Assembly (NCBI RefSeq): GCF_003403315.2
Contig: NZ_CP048407.1
Coordinates: 1,302,001 to 1,366,000 of the forward strand
Reading direction: 5' to 3'
Source: Thermaerobacter sp. PB12/4term
GTDB taxonomy: Bacteria; Bacillota; Sulfobacillia; Thermaerobacterales; Thermaerobacteraceae
Length of the DNA stretch: 64,000 nucleotides
Within the stretch, counting starts at the first letter, position 1. Each line of letters begins with the position of its first letter. Made by a program: the position numbers and the translations under genes. Shown piece after piece: positions 1-8,994 of this stretch. Under the pieces are notes generated by a model. It was given only the letters and a program-made list of their open reading frames with translations, made no database searches and had not been told where the DNA came from.

Positions 1-696
1 GTGGCTCGGCTGGCCGGGTTGCCGGTGGAGATCGTGGAGCGGGCCAAGGCCATCCTGGCGGAACTGGACCGGCGGGCCGGGCCGCGGCAGCTCTCCCTGG
101 CCGACCTGATGGCGAGCCCCGTGGCGGCTTCGCCGTCCCGGGACGAACCCGGCACCGGCCCCGCCGACGTGGCCGGCGGGGCTCCGCCGGCGGGGGTCCC
201 CGGCTCCGGCGGTGGCGGCAGCCTGCCCGCCGGGCCGCGGCCGGGCGCCGCGGCGGGGGAGGCCGGCGGGATGGCAACGACCGGGCGGGCCGGCGGCGAG
301 GCGCCGGGGACCGCGGGCCTCGGGCCGGGCTCGCCGGCGGAGGCACCGAGTGGTGCCGGGGCGCCGCCGGGCTGGTCCCAGGCCGCCGCCGCCCGGGAGC
401 CCGGCACGGGGGAGCCTCCCGGCCCGGCCGGGGTCTCAGGGACCGGGCCCCGGGACCCCGGTGCGGCCCCCGAACCTGTCGCCCCGGCCGCCACCGCCAC
501 CGGGGCGGGGGCCGGGGCGCCGGCCGCCGGGGGGATGGGGGCCCCCGCCGTCCCGCCCGCAGGGGAGCGCCTGGCGCGGGTCTGGCTCGAGCAGCTGGCC
601 CGCCTGGATCTGGTCCGCCTGACGCCGCTGGATGCAATGAACCTGCTCTACGCCTGGCAGCGGCGGCTGAAGCGGCTCGCGGAGGGCGGCGAATAG
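1..696 (+). CDS. mutS: DNA mismatch repair protein MutS, C-terminal part (5' end outside window)
   Basis: This is the 3' end of a reading frame that enters the window from the left. The first residues (ARLAGLPVEIVERAKAIL) match the end of the MutS ATPase domain, and the last 35 (LARLDLVRLTPLDAMNLLY) match the small C-terminal helical domain. Between them, about residues 40-185 form a Gly/Pro/Ala-rich low-complexity linker much longer than is usual in MutS. MutS recognises mismatches and hands on to MutL, encoded 10 bp downstream. The GTG at position 1 is an internal Val codon, not the start. Confidence 0.93.
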   Translation: MARLAGLPVEIVERAKAILAELDRRAGPRQLSLADLMASPVAASPSRDEPGTGPADVAGGAPPAGVPGSGGGGSLPAGPRPGAAAGEAGGMATTGRAGGEAPGTAGLGPGSPAEAPSGAGAPPGWSQAAAAREPGTGEPPGPAGVSGTGPRDPGAAPEPVAPAATATGAGAGAPAAGGMGAPAVPPAGERLARVWLEQLARLDLVRLTPLDAMNLLYAWQRRLKRLAEGGE

Positions 697-706
697 GAGG
701 AGGCCC

Positions 707-2794
707 ATGGGCAGGATCCGGCGCCTGGATCCCCAGGTGATCAACCAGATCGCCGCCGGCGAGGTGGTGGAACGGCCCGCCTCGGTGGTCAAGGAGCTGG
801 TGGAGAACAGCCTGGATGCCGGCGCCCGCCGCATCCGCATCGACGTGGCGGAGGGCGGCCTGCGCTCCATCACCGTGTCCGACGACGGCTGCGGCATGGA
901 CCCCGACGATGCCCTGCTGGCCGTGGAGCGCCACGCCACCAGCAAGATCAGCCGCCTGGACGATCTGGTCCGCGCCGGCACCCTGGGCTTCCGGGGCGAG
1001 GCCCTGGCGGCCATGGCCTCGGTGGCCCGCCTGGAGCTGGTCACCCGGCCGCCGGCGGCGGAGGGCGGCTTCCGGGTGGTGGTCGAAGGTGGCGCCGAGC
1101 GCAGCGCCGGGCCCTGGGCCAGCCCACCCGGCACCCGGGTGACCGTGCGGGACCTGTTCTTCAACACGCCCGCCCGGCGCAAGCACCTCAAGGGGCCCGT
1201 GGCCGAGTTCGGCCGCATCGCCGACGTGGTCACCGCCCACGCCCTGGCCCGGCCCGACGTACGCTTCGAGCTCTGGCACAACGGCCGGGAGGTGCTGCGC
1301 ACCTCCGGCAGCGGCGACCCGGCGGTGGTGGTGCTGGAGTGCTTCGGGCCGGACGTGGCCGCCGGCCTGATCCCGGTGGCGGCCGCCGACGACGCCTGCC
1401 GGATCGAGGGTTACGTGGGGGCTCCGCGCATCGCCCGGGCCAGCCGTGCCTGGCAGTTTATCAGCATCAACCGCCGGCCCGTCGAGGTGTCGAGCCTGCG
1501 TTTCAGCCTGGAGAACGCCTACCGCCACCTGCTGCCCGCCCGCCGCTACCCCGTCGCCGTGCTGGCGGTGACGGTACCGGGTGAGGAGGTCGACGTCAAC
1601 GTCCACCCCGCCAAGCTGGAGGTGCGCCTGGTGCGGGAACGGGCGGTGGCGTCCCTGCTCTACCGGGCGGTGGAAGGTGCCCTGGCCGAGCGGGACCTGC
1701 TGCGACCGGCGGCGCCGGGACCGTTCCCTGAGAACGGCGGCGAGCGGCCCACCCCCCGCGGGGGGCGCCGGGGGGGCCGACAGGGGCCCTGGCGTCCGGG
1801 GGCGCCCCGGTGGGTCCGGGGGGCGTCCTGGGCGGTTCGGCCGGGGAGTGGGCCGGCTCCCGAAGCGGCGGCGGAAGCCGCGGCGGCCTATGGGGGTGCC
1901 ACGGCCGCCTGGCTGGAGGCCTTCCGCCGGGGGGCGGAACCCCAGGGGACCGGGGCGGCACCCGGGCCGCGACCGGAACGGGCCGCCGAACCAGCGGGGA
2001 CGTCCAGGCCAGGGCCCGAGCCGCCCGGCGAGGGGCCGGGGGGTCCGGGGGCCAGGACGGGTGCCACAGCAGGTGGAACGGGCAGCCCGGCGGCAGGGAC
2101 CCGGCCGTTTGCCCGGGAGGCGGAGGTGCCGGCCCTCGCCAGGCCCGAACCGGGGCCCGCGCACCCCGGGCCGCAAGACCGGGATCTGCTGCTGCGCCTG
2201 GAGCCCCTCGGCCAGGTGGCGGGGACCTACCTGGCCTGTGCGGGACCCGACGGCCTGTACCTGGTCGACCAGCATGCCGCCCACGAGCGGATCTACTTCG
2301 AGCGGTTTCTGGCCCAGGGGGCCAGCCAGCCCGGGGTGCCCACCCAGCTGCTGGCCGTTCCGGTGGTGCTGGACCTGCCTGCCACGGAATACGCGCTGTT
2401 GCTGGAGCAGGCCGGCGCCGTGGCCCGCCTGGGCTTTCAGGTTGAGCCCTTCGGGCCCCGCTCCGTTGCCGTGCGGGCGGTGCCGGCCGCCCTGGCCGAC
2501 CGCCCGGCCCCGTCCTTGCTGGCCGACCTCCTGGCGCGGCTGCTGGCCGAGGCGGTCCGGGGCGGCGGGCAGGAGGCCCCCATCCTGGACACCGACCGGG
2601 CAGCCCGGATCCTGGCGGCCTGCAAGGCGGCCATCAAGGCGGGGGACCGGCTCCACCCCCAGGAGATGACCCAGCTCCTGGCCGATCTGGCCCGCTGCCG
2701 GCAACCCTATGCCTGTCCCCACGGCCGGCCCACGGTGATCCGGCTGGGGGTGGAAGAGCTGGAGCGCCGGTTCGGTCGCCGGGGCGGGGGGTGA
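707..2794 (+). CDS. mutL: DNA mismatch repair endonuclease MutL
   Basis: This 695-residue MutL acts after MutS in mismatch repair. The N-terminal GHKL ATPase shows ENSLDAG (about 34-40), DDGCGM (about 58-63) and GFRGEAL (about 94-100). The C-terminal domain carries the endonuclease motif DQHAAHERIYFE (about residue 520) plus ACK (about 638) and CPHGRPT (about 670), the metal-site elements of nicking MutL proteins. This fits a bacterium using the MutL-nick pathway rather than MutH. Residues about 335-480 are a Gly/Pro/Arg-rich linker. The ATG follows an AGGAGG site immediately after mutS, so the two are probably co-transcribed. Confidence 0.96.
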   Translation: MGRIRRLDPQVINQIAAGEVVERPASVVKELVENSLDAGARRIRIDVAEGGLRSITVSDDGCGMDPDDALLAVERHATSKISRLDDLVRAGTLGFRGEALAAMASVARLELVTRPPAAEGGFRVVVEGGAERSAGPWASPPGTRVTVRDLFFNTPARRKHLKGPVAEFGRIADVVTAHALARPDVRFELWHNGREVLRTSGSGDPAVVVLECFGPDVAAGLIPVAAADDACRIEGYVGAPRIARASRAWQFISINRRPVEVSSLRFSLENAYRHLLPARRYPVAVLAVTVPGEEVDVNVHPAKLEVRLVRERAVASLLYRAVEGALAERDLLRPAAPGPFPENGGERPTPRGGRRGGRQGPWRPGAPRWVRGASWAVRPGSGPAPEAAAEAAAAYGGATAAWLEAFRRGAEPQGTGAAPGPRPERAAEPAGTSRPGPEPPGEGPGGPGARTGATAGGTGSPAAGTRPFAREAEVPALARPEPGPAHPGPQDRDLLLRLEPLGQVAGTYLACAGPDGLYLVDQHAAHERIYFERFLAQGASQPGVPTQLLAVPVVLDLPATEYALLLEQAGAVARLGFQVEPFGPRSVAVRAVPAALADRPAPSLLADLLARLLAEAVRGGGQEAPILDTDRAARILAACKAAIKAGDRLHPQEMTQLLADLARCRQPYACPHGRPTVIRLGVEELERRFGRRGGG

Positions 2795-2800
2795 GGCGGC

Positions 2801-3796
2801 GTGCTCATCGTGATCGTGGGACCCACGGCGGTGGGGAAGACGGAACTCTCCCTGCTGCTGGCCGGCCTCTTGCCGGTCGAAGTGGTTTCCGCCGATTCCA
2901 CCCAGGTCTACCGGGGCCTGGACATCGGCACCGACAAGGTCGATCCCGCCACCCGGCGCCGCATCCCCCACCACCTGATCGACATCCGCGATCCCGATGA
3001 GCCCTACAGCGTGGCCGATTTCCGGCGGGACGCCACGGCGGCCATCCAGGCCATCTGCCGGCGGGGGAGGTACCCGGTGCTGGTGGGGGGGACGGGCTAT
3101 TACGTCACCGCCCTGCTGCGGGGCTACGACTTCGAGCCCGTTCCTCCCGACCCGGGCCTGCGGCGGCGGCTGGAAGAAGAGTACGAGAAGCTGGGCCCGG
3201 AGGCCCTCCACCGGCGGCTGGCCGCCGTCGACCCCCAGCGGGCCGCGGCCATCCACCCCCGCGATCGCAAGCGGCTGGTCCGGGCCCTGGAGATCTGGCA
3301 CCAGACCGGCCGGCCGCCCAGCCAGTTCGCGCCGCCGCGCTCGGGGCCCCTCGCCTTCGCGGCCCGCTGCTACGGCCTGACGGCACAGCGGGAGGACGTC
3401 TACCGCGCCATCGCCCGGCGGGTCGACCGCCAGTTGGCCCGGGGCCTGGTGGAGGAGGTGCGCCGGCTGCTGGAAGCGGGGTACGACACCCGGCTGCCGG
3501 CGCTGCAGGCCCTGGGCTATAAGGAGATCGCGGCATACCTGCGAGGCGAGTACGACCTGGCCGAGGCCCGGCGGCGACTGATCCGCAACACGCGGCACTA
3601 TGCCAAGCGGCAGTGGACCTGGTTCCGCCACCAGCTGCCGGAGGTCCGGTGGTTCGACCGCCGGGAGTGGACCCTGCCCCAGGTGGCCCGCTTCATCGCG
3701 GCGGAGGTGGAGGCGCTGGCGCCGTCCGGGAAGGTGCGGGCTCCGGAGGCACCGGCGAGGGACGACCCGGGCCAGGCTCCTGCCCCGGGCCGTTAA
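2801..3796 (+). CDS. miaA: tRNA dimethylallyltransferase MiaA
   Basis: MiaA transfers a dimethylallyl group to A37 of tRNAs that read UNN codons. The 331-residue protein has the P-loop GPTAVGKT at residues 7-14, the DSTQVYRGLDIGTDK substrate motif soon after, and the family pattern LVGGTGYY. DST replaces the commoner DSM. It starts with GTG 6 bp after mutL in a MutS-MutL-MiaA run that is common in Firmicutes. No hfq follows, unlike in Bacillus. The C-terminal 30 residues are Pro/Ala-rich. Confidence 0.95.
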   Translation: MLIVIVGPTAVGKTELSLLLAGLLPVEVVSADSTQVYRGLDIGTDKVDPATRRRIPHHLIDIRDPDEPYSVADFRRDATAAIQAICRRGRYPVLVGGTGYYVTALLRGYDFEPVPPDPGLRRRLEEEYEKLGPEALHRRLAAVDPQRAAAIHPRDRKRLVRALEIWHQTGRPPSQFAPPRSGPLAFAARCYGLTAQREDVYRAIARRVDRQLARGLVEEVRRLLEAGYDTRLPALQALGYKEIAAYLRGEYDLAEARRRLIRNTRHYAKRQWTWFRHQLPEVRWFDRREWTLPQVARFIAAEVEALAPSGKVRAPEAPARDDPGQAPAPGR

Positions 3797-4055
3797 GGCC
3801 GGGCGGGGCCGGGTTGCGGGGGTCGTGGCGGGCCCGGGTCCGGTGGTCGCAGACGGGACAGATGCCCCGCACCAGGGCCTCGGCCCGCAGGGCCAGGGGC
3901 GCTTCGGCGCAGCCCAGCCGGTAGCCTTCTTGCCGGCCCCGCCGCCGGCCGGCGGCATACCCGGCGGCCAGCGCCAGGACGAGCAGAGCGGCCCCGGCCA
4001 GCACCTCCGCCACCCCCGTTTCGGCCAGAGCCGGCACGGCCGCCGCCATGGTCAC
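3693..4055 (-). CDS. Small membrane protein with a CxxC motif, uncharacterised
   Basis: This 120-residue frame has one clear membrane segment (about residues 17-35), then an Arg-rich stretch and a CPVCDHR motif that could bind metal. The last 40 residues are Pro-rich and run about 100 bp antisense into miaA, so the true end or even the reading frame is uncertain. The GTG start overlaps the stop of the UbiA-like gene (GTGA), and an ATG lies 6 nt further in at 4049. This suggests translational coupling as the last gene of the leftward spoVK operon. Function is not recognised. Confidence 0.45.
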   Translation of the reverse strand: MTMAAAVPALAETGVAEVLAGAALLVLALAAGYAAGRRRGRQEGYRLGCAEAPLALRAEALVRGICPVCDHRTRARHDPRNPAPPGLNGPGQEPGPGRPSPVPPEPAPSRTAPAPPPPPR

Positions 4056-4873
4056 GGCGTTCCCTCCTCGCGGGCCGGAGGGCTGCCCCCGGATCCACCG
4101 GGTTCTGGGGGTGCCCCGGAGGCCACGGCGCCGGTACCGGCCTGGGGGTCCCGGGTCGGGTTCGTCCGGCCCCGCCTCCCTGGGACCAGCGGCCCGCGGC
4201 CGGCCAGCCCGGCCCCGGTGGCTGCGGCCCAGGCGGCCACCGCCCGCAGGGGGTCCCAGGCGGCCGCCACCAGAGCCAGCCCTAGCCCGGCCAGCAGCGC
4301 CTCTTCCGGGCCCAGCCGGGCCGCCCAGTTGCGGGCGGGTCCCGCCCCGGTGGCCTGCCCGGGCGCCGGGTTACCCCCTGGGGTCCGGGCCCGCTCCCGC
4401 CGCAGGTCGATCCAGTCGTCCACCAGTTGCACCGAGCCCACCAGGGCCAGGGCGGCCAGGGTGTCGGGAAGGCCCGCGGCGGCCACCGAAAGGGCCACCG
4501 TGGCCGCCGTTTCCTGCCAGGCGCGCAGCCCCAGGGGCAGCCGGGTGCCGCTGCCGTGGGCCATCCCCCAGGCGTAACTGGCCCAGAAGAGAAGCAGCGC
4601 GTCCCGCAGGGAGAGGGCGGCAGCGGCAGCCAGGGCAGCCAGGGCGTAGGCGGTGGCGGCGGGTCCCAGCCGGGCGGCGGCGTTGGGCCGGCCCGTCCAG
4701 GCATCCTCCTCCCGGTCCAGGACGTCGTCCATCAGCTTCACCGCCACCCCCACCAGCAGCACCGCCAGCACCCGCAGGCCCTCGGCGGGGCCCGCGGGCG
4801 GCAGCCATCCGGCCACCAGCCCGTCCTGCCAGCGGGCCAGCAGGGGAAGGAGATCAGACGTGGCGGGCGACAA
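4052..4873 (-). CDS. UbiA-like prenyltransferase family membrane protein
   Basis: This is a 273-residue hydrophobic protein with about seven membrane segments. DDVLDREED at residues 49-57 resembles the first Asp-rich motif of UbiA prenyltransferases (NDxxDxxxD), and VDDWIDLRRE at 151-160 resembles the second. Such enzymes attach prenyl chains to aromatic or other acceptors using Mg-bound diphosphate. The substrate cannot be read from the sequence. The C-terminal 60 residues are low complexity. The TTG start lies within the preceding GTPase gene, just after a strong GGAGGTGA site, indicating coupled translation. The family call rests on the two motifs and the topology only. Confidence 0.6.
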   Translation of the reverse strand: MSPATSDLLPLLARWQDGLVAGWLPPAGPAEGLRVLAVLLVGVAVKLMDDVLDREEDAWTGRPNAAARLGPAATAYALAALAAAAALSLRDALLLFWASYAWGMAHGSGTRLPLGLRAWQETAATVALSVAAAGLPDTLAALALVGSVQLVDDWIDLRRERARTPGGNPAPGQATGAGPARNWAARLGPEEALLAGLGLALVAAAWDPLRAVAAWAAATGAGLAGRGPLVPGRRGRTNPTRDPQAGTGAVASGAPPEPGGSGGSPPAREEGTP

Positions 4874-5459
4874 AGCGCCTCACCTCCCGGAAACCGGTCC
4901 GCTGAAGGGCCGAGACCGGCAGCACCGGCCGGCCGCTGAAAACCCGCCGGATGGTGGCCAGCCCGCCGGGCGCGGCGGGCAGGTCCATCTTGTTGGCCAG
5001 GATGGCGTAGGGCGCCCGCAGGGGCAGGTAGCGGGCGATCTGGACCTCCACCTCGGCGATGGCGCTGCGGCCCTGCCGCCCCACCCGGTCGGCATCGATC
5101 ACGTGCAGCACGGCATCGGCCAGCCGCAGCACCCGCAGGGTCTGGGCCACCGCCAGCCGGACCTGGCGGTCCTCGTCGATGCCGTCCAGAAGGCCGGTGG
5201 AGTCGGTGAGCACCACCACCCGGGCCCGCTTGCGGCCCGGCACCGACACCGTCAGCGACTGCAGGCAGCGGGTGGTGTGGGGTTCGTCCCCCACCAGCAG
5301 CGGGCGGTCCCGTTCCAGGTGGCAGGGGCGGGTGAAGGTGCCGCCCTCGGCCGCCTGGACCGTCATCTCCGCCCGTTCGACCCCCAGATAACGGGCGAAG
5401 TTGAGCAGGAACAGGGTCTTGCCCGCGTTGGCCTGTCCGATGATCAGCGCCGTCCTCAC
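4854..5459 (-). CDS. Small GTP-binding protein next to spoVK-like gene
   Basis: This is a 201-residue P-loop GTPase with G1 GQANAGKT (8-15), G3 DSTG (86-89), G4 NKMD (156-159) and SAL as G5 (183-185). The downstream specificity motifs indicate GTP rather than ATP. I chose the GTG at 5459 because it overlaps the upstream stop (GTGA) and sits 5-6 nt from a GGAGGGG site; a GTG two codons earlier touches the site. The gene is between a SpoVK-like AAA ATPase and a UbiA-like membrane protein. A role in sporulation or membrane physiology is only inferred from context. Confidence 0.8.
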   Translation of the reverse strand: MRTALIIGQANAGKTLFLLNFARYLGVERAEMTVQAAEGGTFTRPCHLERDRPLLVGDEPHTTRCLQSLTVSVPGRKRARVVVLTDSTGLLDGIDEDRQVRLAVAQTLRVLRLADAVLHVIDADRVGRQGRSAIAEVEVQIARYLPLRAPYAILANKMDLPAAPGGLATIRRVFSGRPVLPVSALQRTGFREVRRFVARHV

Positions 5460-6487
5460 GGCCACCCCTCCCCGGGGCCCGGGGCCGGGTCGAAATCGGC
5501 CGCGGTGAGGCGCATGAGCTCCTCCCGGCCGGCCGCGGGCCGGTCCAGCAGCCGGACGGCCTGCCGGCGGATGGCCCGCTCGATCAGGTTGCGGACCGTG
5601 CGGGCGTTGCCGGACCGCTCGCCGTAGCCCGGCGGCAGGGACAGGAGGATCTCCCGCAGCCTTTGCTCGGCGCCGGGATCCAGCCGGTATTGCCGCTGCC
5701 CGGCCAGCTGGTGGGCGATGGCCACCAGTTCGTCCACGGTATAGTCGGGAAAGGTCAGGTGGATGGGGAACCGGGAGCGCAGGCCCGGGTTCACCTGGAG
5801 GAACCAGGCCATCTCCTGCCGGTACCCCGCCAGGATGACCACCAGCCGCTGCCGGTGGTCTTCCATCTGCTTGACCAGGGTGTCGATGGCTTCCTTGCCG
5901 AAGTCCTTCTCGCCGCCCCGAGCCAGGGAGTACGCCTCATCGATGAACAGCACCCCGCCCAGGGCCTGGTGGATGACCTGGCGCGTTTTCTGGGCCGTGT
6001 GGCCGATGTACTCGCCCACCAGGTCGGCCCGCTCGACCTCCACCAGGTGGCCCTTTTCCAGCACGCCCAGGGCCCGGAAGAGCCGGGCCAGGATGCGGGC
6101 CACGGTGGTCTTGCCGGTGCCCGGGTTGCCGGTAAAGACCATATGCAGGGTCAGGGGCTCGTTGATCAGGCCGGCGCGGGCCCGGCGCTCCCGCACGGTG
6201 ACGTACGCCCGGATCTCCCGGATCACCCGCTTGACGTGGTGCAGGCCGATCAGCGCGTCCAGTTCGGCCAGGGCCGCTTCGATTTCCCGCTCTCGCTGTC
6301 GTTGGTCATCCGTGGTGTCCGGAGCCGGTTCCCGCTCCAGCTGGTGCAGGTAGACCACCGCCTGGGGCGGGGTGATGCGGCCGTCCTCAATCCAGCGCAG
6401 CACCTCATCGGGGGAGGACGGCTGGGGCGGTTGGGGGGACGGCGACCGCCCGTTGGCAGGCGGGCGGCTAACGACGACGCGTTCCAT
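5456..6487 (-). CDS. spoVK: SpoVK-like AAA ATPase (stage V sporulation protein K family)
   Basis: This 343-residue protein has one AAA module: Walker A GNPGTGKT (120-127), Walker B FIDEA (181-185), the HTAQKT segment and a sensor region (SGNARTVRN). It belongs to the CbxX/CfxQ-SpoVK group of Mg-dependent ring ATPases. In Bacillus, SpoVK is needed late in spore maturation; its exact substrate is not known. Residues 1-60 are a variable Pro-rich lead. The ATG at 6487 follows GGAGGTGG. It heads a leftward operon and is divergent from hflX, a neighbourhood seen in other spore formers. Confidence 0.87.
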   Translation of the reverse strand: MERVVVSRPPANGRSPSPQPPQPSSPDEVLRWIEDGRITPPQAVVYLHQLEREPAPDTTDDQRQREREIEAALAELDALIGLHHVKRVIREIRAYVTVRERRARAGLINEPLTLHMVFTGNPGTGKTTVARILARLFRALGVLEKGHLVEVERADLVGEYIGHTAQKTRQVIHQALGGVLFIDEAYSLARGGEKDFGKEAIDTLVKQMEDHRQRLVVILAGYRQEMAWFLQVNPGLRSRFPIHLTFPDYTVDELVAIAHQLAGQRQYRLDPGAEQRLREILLSLPPGYGERSGNARTVRNLIERAIRRQAVRLLDRPAAGREELMRLTAADFDPAPGPGEGWP

Positions 6488-6555
6488 GAAACCACCTCCG
6501 GCCCGGCATCGTTCCAGTCTATTCGGGGCGCCGGTCGGCCGTGTTCGTCTGCAGG

Positions 6556-6564
6556 TGCTAGAAT
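6556..6564 (+). promoter_or_regulatory. Extended -10 promoter candidate for hflX
   Basis: TGCTAGAAT fits an extended -10 element (TGnTAnAAT). No good -35 is visible. The same GTGCTAGAAT string forms the -10 region of the tRNA-Pro promoter in this window. It would give a leader of about 150 nt. Confidence 0.45.
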
Positions 6565-6719
6565 GCCGGTAGGCTTGGGCGAACGCCGGTGGGCCTGGCC
6601 GGGATCGCCCCTTCAACGCCCCAGGGGTCCGGTGCCAGGAACAAGGTCGGCTTTGGGCCCCGGCGGCCAGGGCCAGCCTTGGGCCAAATGGGCGCAGGCG
6701 GATGGAGGGAGGAGCCGGA

Positions 6720-8297
6720 TTGACCGCGGACACCACCGTCGCCGGTCCTCGCCGGCAGCCGGAAAGGGCGCTGCTGGTGGGCGTGAGCTGGGAACGCGGC
6801 GGGCGCCTCTCTGCCGAGGAGCGGCTGGCCGAGCTGCGGGAACTGGCCCGCTCCGCGGGAGCGGAGGTGGTGGGGGAGATCCGCCAGCGCCGGGACCGGC
6901 CGGAACCCGCGACCCTGATCGGCCCGGGCAAGGTCCAGGAGGTGGCGGAGGCCCGCCAGCGCCTGAACGCCGACGTGGTGATCTTTGACCGGGACCTGAC
7001 CCCCGCCCAGCAACGGAACCTGGAGCGGGCCATCGGCGGCAAGGTTATTGACCGCACCCAGCTGATCCTCGACATCTTTGCCTCCCGGGCGCGGACTCGG
7101 GAGGGCCAGCTGCAGGTCGAACTGGCCCAGCTCCAGTACCTGCTGCCCCGCCTGGCCGGCATGGGCGAAGCCCTCTCCCGCCTGGGCGGCGGGATCGGCA
7201 CCCGGGGTCCGGGCGAGACCCGCCTGGAGGTCGACCGCCGCCGCATCCGCCGCCGGATCGCCGATCTGCGCCGGCTGCTGGCCGAAGTCCGCCGCCAGCG
7301 CCAGACCCAGCGCAAGGGGCGGCGCCGGGCGGGGCTGCCCGTGGTGGCGCTGGTGGGCTACACCAATGCCGGCAAGACCACCCTGCACGCCGCCCTGGTA
7401 CGGCGGTTCGGGGCCGCCCCGGCGGGTGCAGTGGCGGCGGGTCGCGACCGGCTGTTCGACACCCTGGATCCCACGGTACGGCGGGTGGAGTGGCCCGGGC
7501 TCGGACCTGTGCTGGTGGCCGACACCGTGGGGTTCATCCACGACCTGCCGCCCCACCTCATCGCCGCCTTCCGCGCCACCCTGGAGGAGGTCCTGGAGGC
7601 GGACCTGTTGCTCCACGTGGTCGACGTTTCCCAACCCCGGTGGCCCGTGGATGTGGAGACCGTGGAGGAGATTCTCAAGGACCTGGGCGCCGCCCAGCCT
7701 CGGCTCCTGGTGCTCAACAAGATCGACCGGGTGGTGGCCGGGGGGGAAGGTGCCGGTGCCCCGGATCCGGCGGCAGGTCCCGCTGCTCTGCAGCCAGCGG
7801 TTGAGGGTGGAATGGACACGCAGCGCGATCCGCCGGCCGGGGAGGAGGCCGGGGGAGAGGAGGCCAGAGGAGAGCAGGCCGCCCTGCCTGGGAGTAACCT
7901 GCCCCCGGCTCCCTGGAGCGGGGATAGCCCGGCCCGAAGCGCCATGCGCGGGCTGGCCGTCCGGGTTTCTGCCCTGACCAGCCAGGGACTGGACCAGCTG
8001 GCGGCAGCCGTGGCGGAACTCTTAGGTCAGGATCGCCGCCGGGTCCGGGTGGAGGTGCCCTACCACCGGCCCGACCTGCGGTCCCGGGTTCACGCCAGCG
8101 GCCCCGTCCTGGCGGAAGAACCGGCCCAGGCGGGCTGGAGCCTGGTGGCCCTCCTGCCGGAGGCAGAAATCGGGCGGCTCCGGCGGGCAGGTTGCCAGAT
8201 CGACGGCCCTGCCGGTGGCCAGAGGGAGGACGGCGCAGGTTGCCAGAGAGAGGAGGGTGGCGGGGTGGAGGGGGTGCGGGACTTCCCGGGGCAGTAG
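6720..8297 (+). CDS. hflX: GTPase HflX (ribosome-associated)
   Basis: HflX is a GTPase that binds the 50S subunit and splits stalled ribosomes. The N-terminal domain shows LIGPGKVQE and the diagnostic GGIGTRGPGETRLE segment, followed by a coiled region rich in Arg. The G domain has GYTNAGKT (about 212-219), DTVGFI (G3) and NKID (about 333). Residues about 345-405 form a low-complexity insertion between G4 and the SAL-type G5 (VSALTS). TTG at 6720 is preferred over the ATG at 6702 because GGAGGGAGG lies 6 nt upstream of it. Confidence 0.95.
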   Translation: MTADTTVAGPRRQPERALLVGVSWERGGRLSAEERLAELRELARSAGAEVVGEIRQRRDRPEPATLIGPGKVQEVAEARQRLNADVVIFDRDLTPAQQRNLERAIGGKVIDRTQLILDIFASRARTREGQLQVELAQLQYLLPRLAGMGEALSRLGGGIGTRGPGETRLEVDRRRIRRRIADLRRLLAEVRRQRQTQRKGRRRAGLPVVALVGYTNAGKTTLHAALVRRFGAAPAGAVAAGRDRLFDTLDPTVRRVEWPGLGPVLVADTVGFIHDLPPHLIAAFRATLEEVLEADLLLHVVDVSQPRWPVDVETVEEILKDLGAAQPRLLVLNKIDRVVAGGEGAGAPDPAAGPAALQPAVEGGMDTQRDPPAGEEAGGEEARGEQAALPGSNLPPAPWSGDSPARSAMRGLAVRVSALTSQGLDQLAAAVAELLGQDRRRVRVEVPYHRPDLRSRVHASGPVLAEEPAQAGWSLVALLPEAEIGRLRRAGCQIDGPAGGQREDGAGCQREEGGGVEGVRDFPGQ

Positions 8298-8326
8298 GCC
8301 CCCTGACCTGGCTCGTGACGGCCGTT

Positions 8327-8362
8327 GATGCGGCCCTTCCTTAAGATGCGGCCCTTCCTTAA
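8327..8362 (+). repeat. Exact tandem duplication, 18 bp x 2
   Basis: The unit GATGCGGCCCTTCCTTAA occurs twice with no spacer, between hflX and the DUF456 gene. Each copy ends in TTAA. No function is evident. Confidence 0.9.
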
Positions 8363-8395
8363 CTGGCAGATAGCAGGCGGACGGGAGGGAACACC

Positions 8396-8914
8396 ATGGT
8401 CCTGCTGGGAATGGCGGCTGAGGCTGGAGGTGGCCCGTGGTGGCTCGCCCTGCTGGCGTCCATTGGCATCGCCGCTGGCCTGGTGGGAACCCTCATCCCC
8501 GCTCTCCCCGGAATCCCGCTGATCTTCCTGTCCATCGCCGGCTACGCGGTGGCCACGGGGCTGCGGGAAATCACCGGGACGGCCCTGCTCGTCATGCTGC
8601 TGGCCACCATAACCGGTATGGCCCTTGAGTACGGCCTTGGACCGGCAGCGGCCCGGCGCCGCGGAGCCAGCCGGGCCGCCTTCTGGGGAGCCATGGCGGG
8701 TGGGGTGATCGGCACCGTCATCCTGGGCCCCCTGGGCATCCTGCTGGGTCCGCTGGCCGGAGCCGTGCTGGGTGAACTGGGGAGCGGCCGGACATGGCAA
8801 CAGGCCCTGTCCACCGGCTGGACGACGGCGGTTGGGCTGGTGGCCGGCCTTGCCCTGGAGCTGCTGATCGGCCTCGCCATGGCGATCTATTTCTGGGTGC
8901 GGGTCTTTACGTAA
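8396..8914 (+). CDS. DUF456 family membrane protein
   Basis: This is a 172-residue integral membrane protein. An N-terminal segment with GTLIPALPGIPLIF and a later Gly-rich segment (GGVIGTVILGPLGILLGPLAG) match the DUF456 pattern of alternating small residues packed in glycine-zipper helices. Four to five membrane spans are likely. The biochemical role of the family is unknown. The ATG has GGGAGG upstream. Its stop codon lies at the start of a short tandem duplication (8914-8936). Confidence 0.85.
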   Translation: MVLLGMAAEAGGGPWWLALLASIGIAAGLVGTLIPALPGIPLIFLSIAGYAVATGLREITGTALLVMLLATITGMALEYGLGPAAARRRGASRAAFWGAMAGGVIGTVILGPLGILLGPLAGAVLGELGSGRTWQQALSTGWTTAVGLVAGLALELLIGLAMAIYFWVRVFT

Positions 8915-8994
8915 GGCCGCACCGCAGGCCGCACCGGGGTCCAGTGCGCCCCCCTGGGTGCCCAACGAGTTCGAATGGGGCTCCTTTGATCCGC

